Part shown: positions 13,134 through 23,549 of the stretch, piece after piece
Layout of the letters: each line of letters opens with the position of its first letter
How positions within the stretch are numbered: position 1 is the first letter of the stretch
NCBI GenBank assembly: GCA_032164245.1
Contig: JAVMKO010000003.1
Location: 70,936,390-71,000,389 of the forward strand
Reading direction: 5' to 3'
DNA length: 64,000 nucleotides
Source: Sternotherus odoratus
Lineage: Eukaryota; Chordata; Testudines; Kinosternidae
Translations under genes and position numbers: made by a program
The notes under the pieces: model-generated
Databases searched by the model: none
Told to the model about the DNA's origin: nothing
What the model saw: the letters and a program-made list of their open reading frames with translations, nothing else

Positions 13134-13547
13134 GTGTTGTTGTAGCTGTGTCAATCCCAGGATATGAGAGAGACAAGGTGGGCGAGATAATATCTTTCAT
13201 TGGACCAACTTGTGTTGGTGAGAGAGACAAGAGCTCTTCCTCAGGTCTGGGAAAGATTCTCAGAGTATCACAGCTAAATACATGGTCAAACAGATAGTTT
13301 AGCATAAGTAGTTAGCACATATTCTAAGAGACCATTCAAGGTAAAGGGGCCCATTAGACTTCTATAGTCATAGGACAAACATTTGTTAGTGGGTTACAGA
13401 TTGTTGTAATAAGTCATAAATCCAGTGTCTTTATTAAGAGCATGGTTTTTAGTGTCTAGTAAAGTTATGTATTTTAGCTCCAAGGCTCCTGTATTGAAAG
13501 TGTTATGCAGGTTTCCTTTGAGGATAGGTCAGTTTTAGAGTGGTCAC
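13134..13547 (-). repeat. PLE family 2, left arm of an inverted pair
   Basis: The sequence runs GTTGTAGCTGTGTC, GAGAGACAAGGTGGGC, TTGGACCAACTTGTG, then AGGACAAACATTTG and GTTACAGATTGTTGTAAT. It has a second, inverted copy at 13691-13855 plus 14264-14316. This is a common turtle PLE-type terminal repeat followed by element body (AAGTGTTATGCAGGTTTCC). There is no intact coding frame. Confidence 0.6.
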
Positions 13548-13642
13548 TTTCTGATGAAGTGAGCTATAGCTCACGAAAGCTTATGCTGAAATAAACTAGT
13601 TAGTCTCTAAGGTGCTACAAGTATTCCTCGCTTTCTTTGTGG
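13548..13642 (+). repeat. PLE family 1 terminal-repeat fragment with hammerhead-like motif
   Basis: This 95-bp piece reads CTGATGA, hairpin, GAAA, GCTTATGC, then AATAAACTAGTTAGTCTC and TAAGGTGCTACAAG. It belongs to the same family as 11849-12330 and interrupts the family-2 PLE body, which continues at 13643 (AATGTTCACCCACAGG). It therefore appears inserted into, or recombined with, the other PLE. Confidence 0.6.
13551..13585 (+). ncRNA. Hammerhead-ribozyme-like motif with intact core boxes
   Basis: The strand reads CTGATGA, then a perfect hairpin GTGAGC-TATA-GCTCAC, then GAAA, then GCTTATGC. CUGAUGA, stem II and GAAA are the invariant hammerhead elements in correct order, and GC-UUAU-GC could form the tiny stem III of minimal PLE hammerheads. 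The next bases are TG, whereas cleavage needs UH (not G), and I see no convincing stem I, so activity as a monomer is doubtful. Published PLE hammerheads are proposed to act as dimers. Confidence 0.5.
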
Positions 13643-13855
13643 AAAATGTTCACCCACAGGTTGTAGGGTGTTTTTGTCATTTATCATTACAACAATCTGT
13701 AACCCACTAAACCCCATTTTTGTCCTAGGACTACAAGTGTGTTAATGGGCCACTTCCCTTTGAATGGACCTTTTATTTAGCTGGGACATTTTGAGTACCT
13801 TTCCCAGACCTGAGGAAGAGCTCTCTGTATCTTGAAAGCTTATCTCTCTCTAACA
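13643..13855 (+). repeat. PLE family 2 body remnant and right inverted arm
   Basis: 13643-13690 continues the minus-strand body of the family-2 PLE. From 13691 the sequence turns round: ATTACAACAATCTGTAACCC and TTTGTCCTAGGACTAC mirror the left arm. At 13809-13841 the CTGAGGA, AGAGCTC, GAAAGC order resembles a hammerhead with a T-to-G change in the first box. The arm is cut at 13855 by a hAT insertion and resumes at 14264. Confidence 0.6.
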
Positions 13856-14263
13856 CAGCAGTTCTCAACCAGGGGTACACCTAATCCTGGGGATTCCACA
13901 GAGGTTTTCCAGGGAGTACATCAACACATCTAGATATTTGCCTAGTGTTACAACAGGCTACATAAAAAGCATTAGCTAAGTCAGTACAAACTAAAATTTC
14001 ATGCAGACAATGAATGACTTGTTTGTACTGCTCTATATATTATACACTGAAATGGAAGTATGATATTTATATTCCAGTTGATTTATTTTATATGGTAAAA
14101 ATGAGAGAGGAATTTTTCAATAATAGTGCACTATGACACTTCTGAATTTTTATGTCTGATTTTGTAAGCAAGTAGTTTTTAAGTGAGGTGAATCACGGGG
14201 GCGCACAAGACAAGTCAGACTCCTGAAAGGGGTACAGTAGTCTGGAAAGTTTAAGAGCCACTG
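13856..14263 (+). mobile_element. hAT miniature (408 bp) inserted in the PLE
   Basis: The left end is CAGCAGTTCTCAACCAGGGG and the right end is TTTAAGAGCCACTG, matching the CAGTGGTTCTCAACC family. Flanking CTCTAACA (13848-13855) and CTCTAACC (14264-14271) match at 7 of 8 positions, the expected hAT target duplication. Removing the element restores a continuous PLE text. It is non-coding and its AT-rich interior is typical of the family. Confidence 0.88.
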
Positions 14264-14316
14264 CTCTAACCAACAGTAGTTGGTCCAGTAAAAGATATTG
14301 CCTAACTCACTGAATA
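14264..14316 (+). repeat. PLE family 2, end of the right arm
   Basis: ACCAACAGTAGTTGGTCCAG and AAAGATATTGCCTAACTCAC mirror the minus-strand TTGGACCAACTTGTGTTGG block at 13200. The piece continues the arm interrupted by the hAT element. Confidence 0.6.
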
Positions 14317-17300
14317 TTTTTGACATTTTGGAGCTAATAAAACTTTTTCCATTTGACTAACGTACAATGGCATATCAAAGAAATTGCTGGTTCATCCTGC
14401 TTAAAATGAAAAGAGGCAATTCTGGTCTTCATGACAATCCAGATGGGATTCCATGTTTATTTTCAATATTCCTGCACAATAAAAACTGTCTACTAAAGGT
14501 TACAGTGCACTAGTTTCCTTATTACAAAGAGGATTTAAAAAAAATACAGGTTGGCCCTTTTGTATGCTAGAAAAAAATCTTATTGTATTTAATGGTACAG
14601 GAGGTCGAGGTACTTAAGTATGAGCTGGAAGGGATGAACTTAACATATTTACGTGCTTTGCTGACTTTGGACTGTGCGGTCTCCACTCTTACTGAAGAGT
14701 GTTGCTGTCTTTACATTTTCTGAGAGGTTCTCCTTTTTACTTGATTATGGAGTGATAAATTGCAGGAGTGAATTTTTGGTGTCTGTTTTTCAGGTCACTA
14801 TTCTTGGTGCAGGTCTCCATCTATCTGTTTGGAGATTTTTATATTTTGAATATTACTATGATGGGCTGAGTATTTCTGGAATTCTCTGTCCCATAGATTC
14901 TCTTTTCTATGAGTCTTTGATGCCTCTTTGTGACAAAAGAAGAGCATATGACGCTGCCTCTGGATTCTGTAATCTTAAGGGATTAGCTAGGGTGGGTCAT
15001 CTGATGTGGTCTCTCTCCTCGGACAAGGGTGAGACCTTATAAAAAGAAATACTATTGCAGTGGTCCAATTCGTGTAAATACATTAAGAGTGAAATGTATT
15101 ATTTTGGATTATTATAGATTACTTGCTTTAAATAAGAGACAAAATCCAGGATGCAAACTGGAGCTCCAGTTCAATAAAGTACTTTAGATGTGCCTAACTT
15201 TATGCATGTAAGGTGTCCTATTGAAATCATTGAGACTACTGAGATTTTTTGTTAGTGTGTGCTTAAAGTATGTGGTTGAATTGGGCCCTTGAATCTCCCT
15301 TGTGGTAGCACAACTCATTGTCTCTGAGTCCCTAGGCCATCTTAATTTTTGCTTGTTTCAATTTATTTACATTCTACCTCATCATATCAGTCACTTTTAA
15401 TGAGTTAGTGAGTGTGATAAGTGATTTGAATCAAATACGTTTAAAAACAACTGTCAAACAAATCGGGACCTTAATGTTTCCAGCTAAAAGAAACCCCAAG
15501 TTATGTCTCTTGTTCCTTCCTCTATCTGTCTTTCAGCCCATTAATATGGCATCATGTTCACATTCAGAGATCACCGCTGTATTATACTGAAATGCTGTGG
15601 AGTACAGTTGAGAGTGGTAACTGTCATAGCTGTTTCATTTTATTTTTCAGTGTGTGTAAATTGCTCTCCAAATTCTACTTAATTAATCTGCTTTCTGAGT
15701 GATATTTTCCAGGCATCTCCATTTCAGTCCATGCCCCAGCACTTCATAGTCAGTGTGTTAAACCCTGACCCATCTTGAAAGCCTATAACAAGGATTGAAA
15801 AAAGAGGTGCCTCAAAACAATATTTTTTAAAATGCAACATATAGACAGCAGTATAAAGAATCCATGTATATGAGCAGTTCAGTCCGTAGAAAAATGAAGT
15901 GTGATGGTTGATATCAAACATTCTAATAAGTTATTCAAAGCTGTCACAATAAAATGTTTTATTTTCTGGTAGAGAAGGTACAGACTGTGCACCAAAGTGT
16001 GGCCCTCGATACAGCTAATGACCACGGTCTCATTTTTTAATATAAAGATGAGGCCCTTGGACAACAGTTCCCAGAGTGCACTGCTCCACCTAATCAGAGA
16101 GACGGGAATTGCATGTTCTGACCTGCAGGATTCCGTTAGTTGCATCATTCTATTAAGGATAAGAACAGCGACAGTTTGCTTGACTTAGTGTAAATTAAAT
16201 CTGGCCTTCGGACTCTATAAATATGCAAATTGCCAGCATCTCTTGTAATGCAAAGTTTAAGCCCTCCTGAGGTAGCACCTATTATGGACATTGTTAAAAT
16301 GATCTTTGGGTGAGTTAAGATTCCCTCAGAAATGTTACACTTTATAATTTCAGTCCCTGTTGTAGAGCTGTAACAGTGTTATTGTGAAAGTGCTCTGGAA
16401 TTTGCATTGAAAATGTATTTTTTCTGTTCATGAGCCAATTTTCAAATCTTAAAAGTCAACAGCTTTTTAAACGAAGTGACCCTAAATCATTTGCTGAAAA
16501 GTTTCCACTCCAGACTAAGGACTAAGTGGTATGTAAAATTGTTTTTTTTTTTAAGTTGCTGTTTTTCAGTAGAGCGTGATGAAAAAAGCATCTGAAGCCA
16601 CAGAAAGTTCCTCCCTCCCCCTTTTGTCTTTTTATAACAAAAAAAACCAGCCAAACTTATGTAGAAGAGAAGAAAGGGGGAAAGAACCTTAAATACCAAT
16701 TGTCAGTTCAAACCATTTTTTAAGGTAAAATAATAACCCCCTCGGTTGTACATCCTTTAACTTTGTGCCATAACTGGTGCAGTTTTTTTCTAAAGACTTT
16801 TATCTATTCAGGTTTACCCCTTTTTGGAGTATTAGCATTGTTGAAGCATTTAAATGAAATGACTTGCAAACGCGTTGAAACTTAAAGGAAATTGAAGAAT
16901 ATGTTTTTAATTAAATCTTTCAATGTAGCAGGTTCATCCCTCTTTTTGTTAACAGCATTGTACAAAGGCACTTTACGTAACAAGCATCACTGAGGAGCTC
17001 TGGAATATTTTGAACCTAAGTCTTTTGAATTGTCAGGAATTACCCCCATGTTAATAACTCAGCAAATAATTAGGTTGTTATACATCTAGCATGTGACTAA
17101 TCTGAAAGGAAAGTAGCACTGTTTTCAAATGATCTAATGACTAGATCATAACCCCTTATCTCTTTGAAATGTATCCCATTGGAAACACGAGGGGATTACA
17201 CAGCAGAAATAGGGTTTTTCATTCTGTGTGTGTACATCACATGAAGAAATATTAAAGGCGTATGAAGGCTCAGTAAATCATTCTGCTATTCAGACACTGA

Positions 17301-19094
17301 ATTTCAGATAAGTGGAATATTTGCTGGTATTTTTACATTTTGTATCATATTCCGAGACATGAAAAGAATGGAATGTCTTTTTCCTACTTGCAAAAACGTT
17401 TATTGCTGCTTATTCAGCGCTAGCTAGTAAAGATTATAAAATGTGAGCATAAATCAGCCTATTTTAAGAGACATCTTGTTTTATATAATAAACTTAGATC
17501 AATTTTTTTTCTTTTAAAATGTATTACGCTGTTTTACATTCATTTAATCTGAAAACAACACAATTGTTTTTTGTTATTATTTATAACAGCCATGTATTTT
17601 AGTAATCCCTCCCCCCCCCCCATCTTTCTGGATGTCTGATGACATTACTACATTCTCATCCTACCTTTTAGCTGAGGGAAAGATGTCTTTAGATAAGGGG
17701 AATAACTGCTTGCTGGATGTCACTGAAAGTTGCCACTTTCTCAATGCAGGGGTGCTCCTCTTGCAGCAGTCATATTTCACAGACTCTTACAGCAGGCATT
17801 TCAGGAGGGTTAAAGTGAGGCAGCTTGCTAATTCAAGAGCCCTTTTTTGGTAGCTTTTGGACTTTTTAACTTTTTGTGCAAAGCTAAGCTGAATCATATG
17901 CTGGCTACTGAATGATGGATCTGCCTTCTGAGTCAGTTCCAGGAGAGAATAATTTTCTGTTTCCCAGCAGTTAAATGGCTCTGTATGAGAGGTGGAAGGG
18001 GATTGAGGATTCTGATTCATCTGATCCAATGTGTTAATTTAAAGAAGGGAATGGCATTTATTTTGGCATTCGTCTTTACACTGGGATGGGATTAATAAAA
18101 CTTTGAAAAGCAAAATCTCTAGCATTTCTAATTAATCAAAAATTATTTGTATACTTTGAGGGGAAAAAAACACTGTTATTATGTTGGTGTCTTCCCATGT
18201 TTATTGCCCTGTTCACGTTACAGTATCAAAGTTCAGATTTCAGAATTGTTTGGATAATTCCTGGGAGGTCTTAATGTTGATTCTACATCTGTCTTCCATC
18301 TTTGTGCTACTATTAGTGTTATATGTACAATATCAGCCAGATTTAGGACATCCAGGATGAATAGAGGTTTAAGAGAATTGACTATAGGTTTTAGGCTGGG
18401 ACCCATGAATAATCTCTCCAGCCCATCTTTCCGCACTCTTCCCCATTTGTGCTGTCCATTTTGGAACCCTTGTCATACACTCCTCCGAAGCCCTCACAGT
18501 GTTAGTTTTATGATCAAAGAAGATTACATTGGGTTCCATTGTAACTCCATCACTTTCACTTCTTAATTACCTGGAGAATGCATAGTCATATAACACAGGG
18601 CACTTCTTTATCATCGGAGAAAGAGAGCTTTGCCTCTGGCGTATTTTCAGGCTCTGGCCCTGGGAGAAAGACTAGGGTCAGAAAATCAAACTTAAATCTC
18701 GTGAATAGCAGCACAGTGGTGTGCATTAACTGTGGATCACTGAGCTGGTTTAGAAGACTTTCCTTAAAGTTACTATTTAATTTTCACGTTTTTATAATGT
18801 GATGAAGCGGGCCTCATGAAATACTGCATCTTTAAGTGAGTGCTGATACATAAATGAACCAAACACCATTGTGGTTCCTTTTATGTAGTATTATAAATGA
18901 ATCATAGAAATAGCAGCTGAAAGATACCATTTTTTTGCCAGTGCAGAATATTCCCTACAGTACATTCTTAGAGAGGGGCCAAAAGCGAAACTTTAGATCA
19001 GAATACTTGGGAATTTCAGATAGGTTTGGATTCAGATCCCCAAATTTAATGTGTCCGCTAGTGACATTGGGTGGCCAACTTGAGACAACTTAGA
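14317..19094. other. Long repeat-poor unique stretch
   Basis: About 4.8 kb with no transposon I can recognise, unusual for this window. It holds ordinary AT-rich text, a run of C near 17608-17620 and short A/T runs. An open frame at 14674-15042 (122 codons) has no recognisable domain and no splice or promoter support. The stretch could contain conserved intronic regulatory DNA, which only cross-species alignment would show. Confidence 0.45.
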
Positions 19095-19099
19095 AGGGC

Positions 19100-19195
19100 T
19101 AGTGACAGAGTCCTGGAGCACCTTAAAGACTAACTAAAGTATTGAAGCATAAGCTTTCGTGGGCTAATACCCACTTAATCAGATGCATACAATGG
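19100..19195 (-). repeat. PLE family 1 terminal-repeat fragment
   Basis: On the minus strand the order is CTGATTA, hairpin GTGGG-TATTAG-CCCAC, GAAAGCTTATGC, then the region complementary to AGCACCTTAAAGACTAAC. This is the same family as at 11849 and 13548. The first hammerhead box has one change (CTGATTA for CTGATGA) while GAAA and stem II are intact. It abuts a hAT-like fragment on the right. Confidence 0.55.
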
Positions 19196-19393
19196 AAGCT
19201 TCAGGAAGCAACGTGGGCGAGGCCACCGCTTCCTACAGCTCCCGTTGGCCGGGAATGGCGAACCGCAGCCACTGGGAGCTGGGAGCAGCTGAAACTACGG
19301 ACACTCCGGTAAACAAAGCGTCTTGCCATCAGGCAGGGGCTTACCCTGCGCAAGCCCCGGAACAAGTTGAGAACCCCTGCACTAGCTAATTTT
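19196..19393. mobile_element. GC-rich hAT-like miniature, left end missing
   Basis: The interior (GGCCACCGCTTCC, CAGCTCCCGTTGGCCGGGAA, ACTGGGAGCTGGGAGCAGC, GGGGCTTACCCTG) matches the better-preserved copy at 20978-21293. The right end is CAAGTTGAGAACCCCTG. The left terminal repeat is absent, the PLE fragment lying directly against it. The open frame across it is a by-product of GC content. Confidence 0.65.
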
Positions 19394-20969
19394 GAAAATA
19401 TTGGCCTAAATATGAATAGGATTATAAAATTAGTGAGGCAAAGCCTTCCAACTTCTCCTTATAACACTGTTTTCTTTTCCTTTGTAAATAATTTGTTTGT
19501 GTGGTATTCTTGGAAACAACAGTAGGCTCAATATAAGACAGAGTTTTATTTTAAAGTAATATATCTTTAAATAATATTTGAACAGGAAATGAATTTGTAA
19601 GATGAGCCAAACAGAGAACAACACAGAGAGGGGTGAGAAGTAGTTGTTGAAGATGTGCCAATAAAATCACTTTGTTTCATGGAATCACTTGCACAAGCAT
19701 GTGCTATCCCATTGTTTTACAAAAAAGTGTTTTCCTTTCCCTTCCAAACATCTACATGAAAGTAACATTAAAAGGCATATTTCCAGAGTGTTGCCTGTCT
19801 GGTTCCACTGTACTGAAAACTATTGCAGGGCTTAACCCTGGAGTCATCGAACAAACAAAACTCCCATTGATTGTCAGTGGGGGTTTTATTCTTATAACAG
19901 TTCAGCATTGCACTATAAGGATATAACTTTAACTTGTAGAGGCAAAACTGTTCGAAATTAAGGCTGAAATGCTGTCCTTTGCTCATTTTGCTATTCTTAA
20001 GTTACAGTTACTGAAGATCTTACCTACCCGATGTCTTGAGCATCATGCTGAATTGGTTCAGAATTGGTTTTCAGCCTTCAGTCTTGCTACTTCCTTTTGT
20101 TGGCTTGTATTGGGACCTAATATTACTTTGACATAGCAATTTTTGAAGTTTAATTTTCTTTAAAAACAAATTAGATAATCATTTGTGGATTCCTAAGATG
20201 TTATATTCATGAATTTTCAGTGAGCTTTAATAAATATTGATGTATATTAACATTAGAAAACATTAGACCTGCTAATGACTCATCTTATATCTACAAAAAG
20301 GCTGTTCCTGGTAGAAAATCTAACAGGATATATCCATAAACAGGCACCATTTTTAAGGACCAAACTTCATTAGATTACAGTATTAAGATGTCTGTGATTG
20401 AAACTTACAACTTTGTTAAATATTGTAAATAGCAGAGTGCCATTCCTGTGTTGTACTCAGGAGCTTTCCTCCTATCAATTCAGTTCTTCTCCCTCCCCCT
20501 TCTGTCATACCCCATTCATTTATTGCAGTAACCAAATTAATCTTTGTTAAAAGGAACATTTTTGCAGCATACAAACTGTATTAATCTGACCTTTGGAAAC
20601 TTGTTCCCAAAACTGACCACTCTTGACTGATATTGTTTTGACCCTGACTGCTGCATGTTCTGTCATCTGTATTATTACAGAGTAGTGGGAATGGAATCTT
20701 TCTGCTCTCTTGAGCCACACTGATGGCCATCTCCTTTAGTTTCAATAGTACTGAAGGCTCAGTACCTCTTGCCAGTAGGTAAACCTGATTGTTAGCCCTT
20801 TCTTTCACCTCAAAAATTTGTTTTTTTCTTTTCATCCTCCAGAAAGGAGGGACTAGAGTGCTACACATCCTGGCCATAGTTGCCATGACATCCATTACTT
20901 CAGATCATTGGTTTTTGGGTATCTTCTCTATTCCATTGTAAATAAGTGGCTTTGGGGTGGTGGGGATTA
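19394..20969. other. Unique intronic sequence
   Basis: No gene or transposon recognised. The minus-strand open frame at 20581-20895 has no motif I know. Confidence 0.4.
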
Positions 20970-20977
20970 TCCTAGCA

Positions 20978-21293
20978 CAAGGTTCCCAAACTTGGTTTGT
21001 GTCTTGTTCAGGGTAAGCCCCTGGCGGGCTGCGAAATGCTTTGTTTACCTGAGCGGATGCAGGTACAGCCGCTCGCAGCTTCCAATGGCTGTGGTTTGCT
21101 GTTCCCAGTCAAGGGGAGCTGCAGGAAGTGGCATGGGCTGGGCCACCGCTTCCCGCAGCTCCCATTGGCCGGGAATTGCAACCACTGGGAGCTGCGAGTA
21201 GCTGTACCTGCAGCCACTCAGGTAGACCAAGTGTCGCGCAGCCTACCAGGGGCTTACCCTGAACAAAACGCGAACCAAGTTTGGGAACCCTTG
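20978..21293. mobile_element. GC-rich hAT miniature with exact 8-bp target duplication
   Basis: The terminal inverted repeats are CAAGGTTCCCAAACTTGG and CCAAGTTTGGGAACCCTTG. TCCTAGCA occurs directly outside both ends (20970-20977 and 21294-21301). The interior is itself largely self-complementary (GGCGGGCTGCG, AGCTCCCATTGGCCGGG), so it can be read as open frames on both strands, none of which is a gene. Confidence 0.92.
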
Positions 21294-21301
21294 TCCTAGC
21301 A

Positions 21302-22644
21302 CAATGGAGCCCCAGTCTTCTTGGGGACCTCTAGTAGTTACTGTCAATTATAATTTTATTATTTTGTATTAAGCTCCATGGTAGTGATACAGGTCTACTG
21401 CATATTGTCCTCACAATATATGCATGCCACTTCACTTTCATTAACTCTGAGGGTACTTGGACATTTTCATATCCCACACATCTTAAAGCAGTTATTTATA
21501 TTCTGAGTCATAGTGATTAGATAATGGTGTTTGCACTATGAAGTACTTGGAAAGTTATCATTCTCTGGATACATTGGTCCGTATACTTAGCACTGCCCCC
21601 ATCCTTTTGCACTGTTTCAGCTTCCCTAAGGGGACTTAAAGCTATCTCAAATAGGCAGCTAAGGTTGGCTTTATTCTGCCTCTCCCCCAATCAGGAGTGG
21701 AGAGGAGGCCAGACAGGGATGGAAGAAGTAGGGCTAGAGCCAGTGCACAGCACTCTGCCTGATCTTCGGCTGTGGGAATTTTCCAGTCAGCAAAACGTAG
21801 AAAAGACTACGGGCTGGACACTGATTTAATTCCCTGTGGCCCCAGAAAGGGAGGAATGGAAAGATTAATCAGAATCACCTTCTCCCACAGTAACCCCAGA
21901 TGTGCCAAGCATAAATTTGATGCAGATGAAGATCTATCCTGGTGTACGTATAGGCCCTTTTTTTCTAGTATCAGATATTAATTCCTCAGGCCATGGGGTC
22001 ATGCACTCTTATTCTTTTACATGTTTGATTTAAATTAAGATAGTCTTGGACATTAAATATTGAGTCAAAATATTCCATTTATATTTGGAGAATGATTGCT
22101 CATTTTTGGTTGTAAAACATACTGTAAAAATCAAGTCTAATAGTCTAATTATTGCAGCTCTTATGTGAGTTTTAGAGAATCATTCCACGTCCAGATATTT
22201 TCCCATATACTTATAATTGGGAGCGTATCCAGTCCCTTTATAGGGAAACTGGAGGCTCTGGATCAGGATATTGGAGATTTCTTAAATTCTTGTTTAGTCT
22301 TCGGTTAATATCATCAGAATAATCATGATGACTGTTCTCTGGCGCAAGTCTGTTGTTATGTTATAGTCACAAAATAATCTTAAGTAGGTAATACCTTTTG
22401 TATCACCGTGATATCACCTTTTGTATCACCGTGATATATAGAAAACTGAATACTGACTGCACCATAACTAAAGTCGGGCAGATTTTGTCTGGGGCTTACC
22501 CAAAAATGGCATCTCTGCTGGGGTGGAGGTGGGGGGCAGAGAAGGTCAGAAACTGCCGTAAAAAAATGTTTTTTGGTGGTCATCTTTGCAGCAGTGACTC
22601 CCCCTCCCTCCCAGGAATGTGCATAAAGGTATGAAACCTGGGTG
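21302..22644. other. Unique intronic sequence with a small tandem duplication
   Basis: No gene recognised. At 22391-22435 a 23-base unit (CCTTTTGTATCACCGTGATA plus three bases) is present twice in tandem, perfectly. Otherwise ordinary intronic DNA. Confidence 0.5.
22391..22435. repeat. Tandem duplication, 23-base unit x2
   Basis: Two adjacent copies of a unit containing CACCGTGATATCACC are identical over the shared length, suggesting a recent slippage event. Confidence 0.8.
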
Positions 22645-22652
22645 GGGCAAGT

Positions 22653-23541
22653 GGGCCGGCGACAGGGGGGGGACAAGAGGGACAACTGTACCGGGCCCCA
22701 GACTTAAGGGGGGCCCCCGATGTAGTGCGGATGCTCGGACCTCTGCAGAGGCGCGGCTGACCGCGTGCAATCCCGGGCGCCGCCGGCCACCCCAGCGCTC
22801 CGCTGTAGCATGGCAAGCGCCCGCACGCACTGCACGGCTGAGGCTGACGGCAGACTCCGACCACAGCGGGGGCCCGGGGAAGCGCACCCGGCCGCCCTGG
22901 TGGTGTGCGGCACTGATGGTGGCGGAGCGGAGAAGAGGCGCCGAAAAGGGATCAAGGGGAGCCAGCCTCGCCAAGGGGGGCGGTGGCTCCGGGGGGCCTT
23001 TGGGCAGGCGGGTGAGTTCACCCCTGCCTTGGGAGGTTCATTCATCGGCGTGGCTGGGGGGCAGGCAAGGGGGCGGTGGGAGGGGGAGGCCAGGCTGGGT
23101 GGGCGGGGAGGGGGGCAGGAGACTAGGCTGGAATCTGGGTGGGTGAGGCGTGGGTGTGGGAGGGAAGGAGGTTTGGTGGGAGGGAAGGAGGTTTGGTGGG
23201 GGAAGGGAGGCTGGGCTGGGCGGGCGGGTCAGTCATGGGGGGCATGGAGGCTGGGCTGGGAGCGGGAGGGGGAGGAGGTTAGGTTCAGGCCAGGCAGGGG
23301 TGGGAGAGGGAAGGCAGTTAGAGATGGGGGGAGGCTGGGCGGGGGTAAAGGAAGATCACCCCCAACAGCGGGGTGGGCCAGGCAGGGATGGATGGGGAGG
23401 GGAGGAGCTTAGGCTGGGGGAGGAGATTAGGTTGGGGTTGGGTGGGCCGGGTCAGGCGGGGGGGCGGGGCGGGGGGGCGGGGGGCAGGGCCCCTCACAAA
23501 CGATCAGAGTAGGGGGCCCCAAAATTTCTGTCGCCGGCCCT
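22653..23541. mobile_element. GC-rich 889-bp hAT-like element with exact 8-bp target duplication
   Basis: The ends are GGGCCGGCGACAG and CTGTCGCCGGCCCT, an inverted pair. GGGCAAGT flanks both sides exactly (22645-22652 and 23542-23549). Next to the ends GGGCCCC motifs recur. The interior is CpG-rich at the left and purine-rich (GGGAGGGAAGGAGG) at the right, with a 22-base tandem duplication near 23158-23202. Several long open frames on both strands (up to 215 codons) are low-complexity and overlap each other, so I do not call genes. The CpG density could mimic a CpG island. Confidence 0.85.
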
Positions 23542-23549
23542 GGGCAAGT

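Noticed and set aside
14674..15042. 122-codon plus-strand open frame
   Set aside because: Hydrophobic-looking but matches no family I know, and no evidence of transcription. Left as unique DNA.
22653..23100. CpG island promoter
   Set aside because: CpG density is explained by the transposon; no adjacent first exon was found.
22546..23512. Several overlapping GC-rich open frames on both strands
   Set aside because: They lie mostly within a transposon with clear ends and target duplication, and their amino-acid content is low-complexity.
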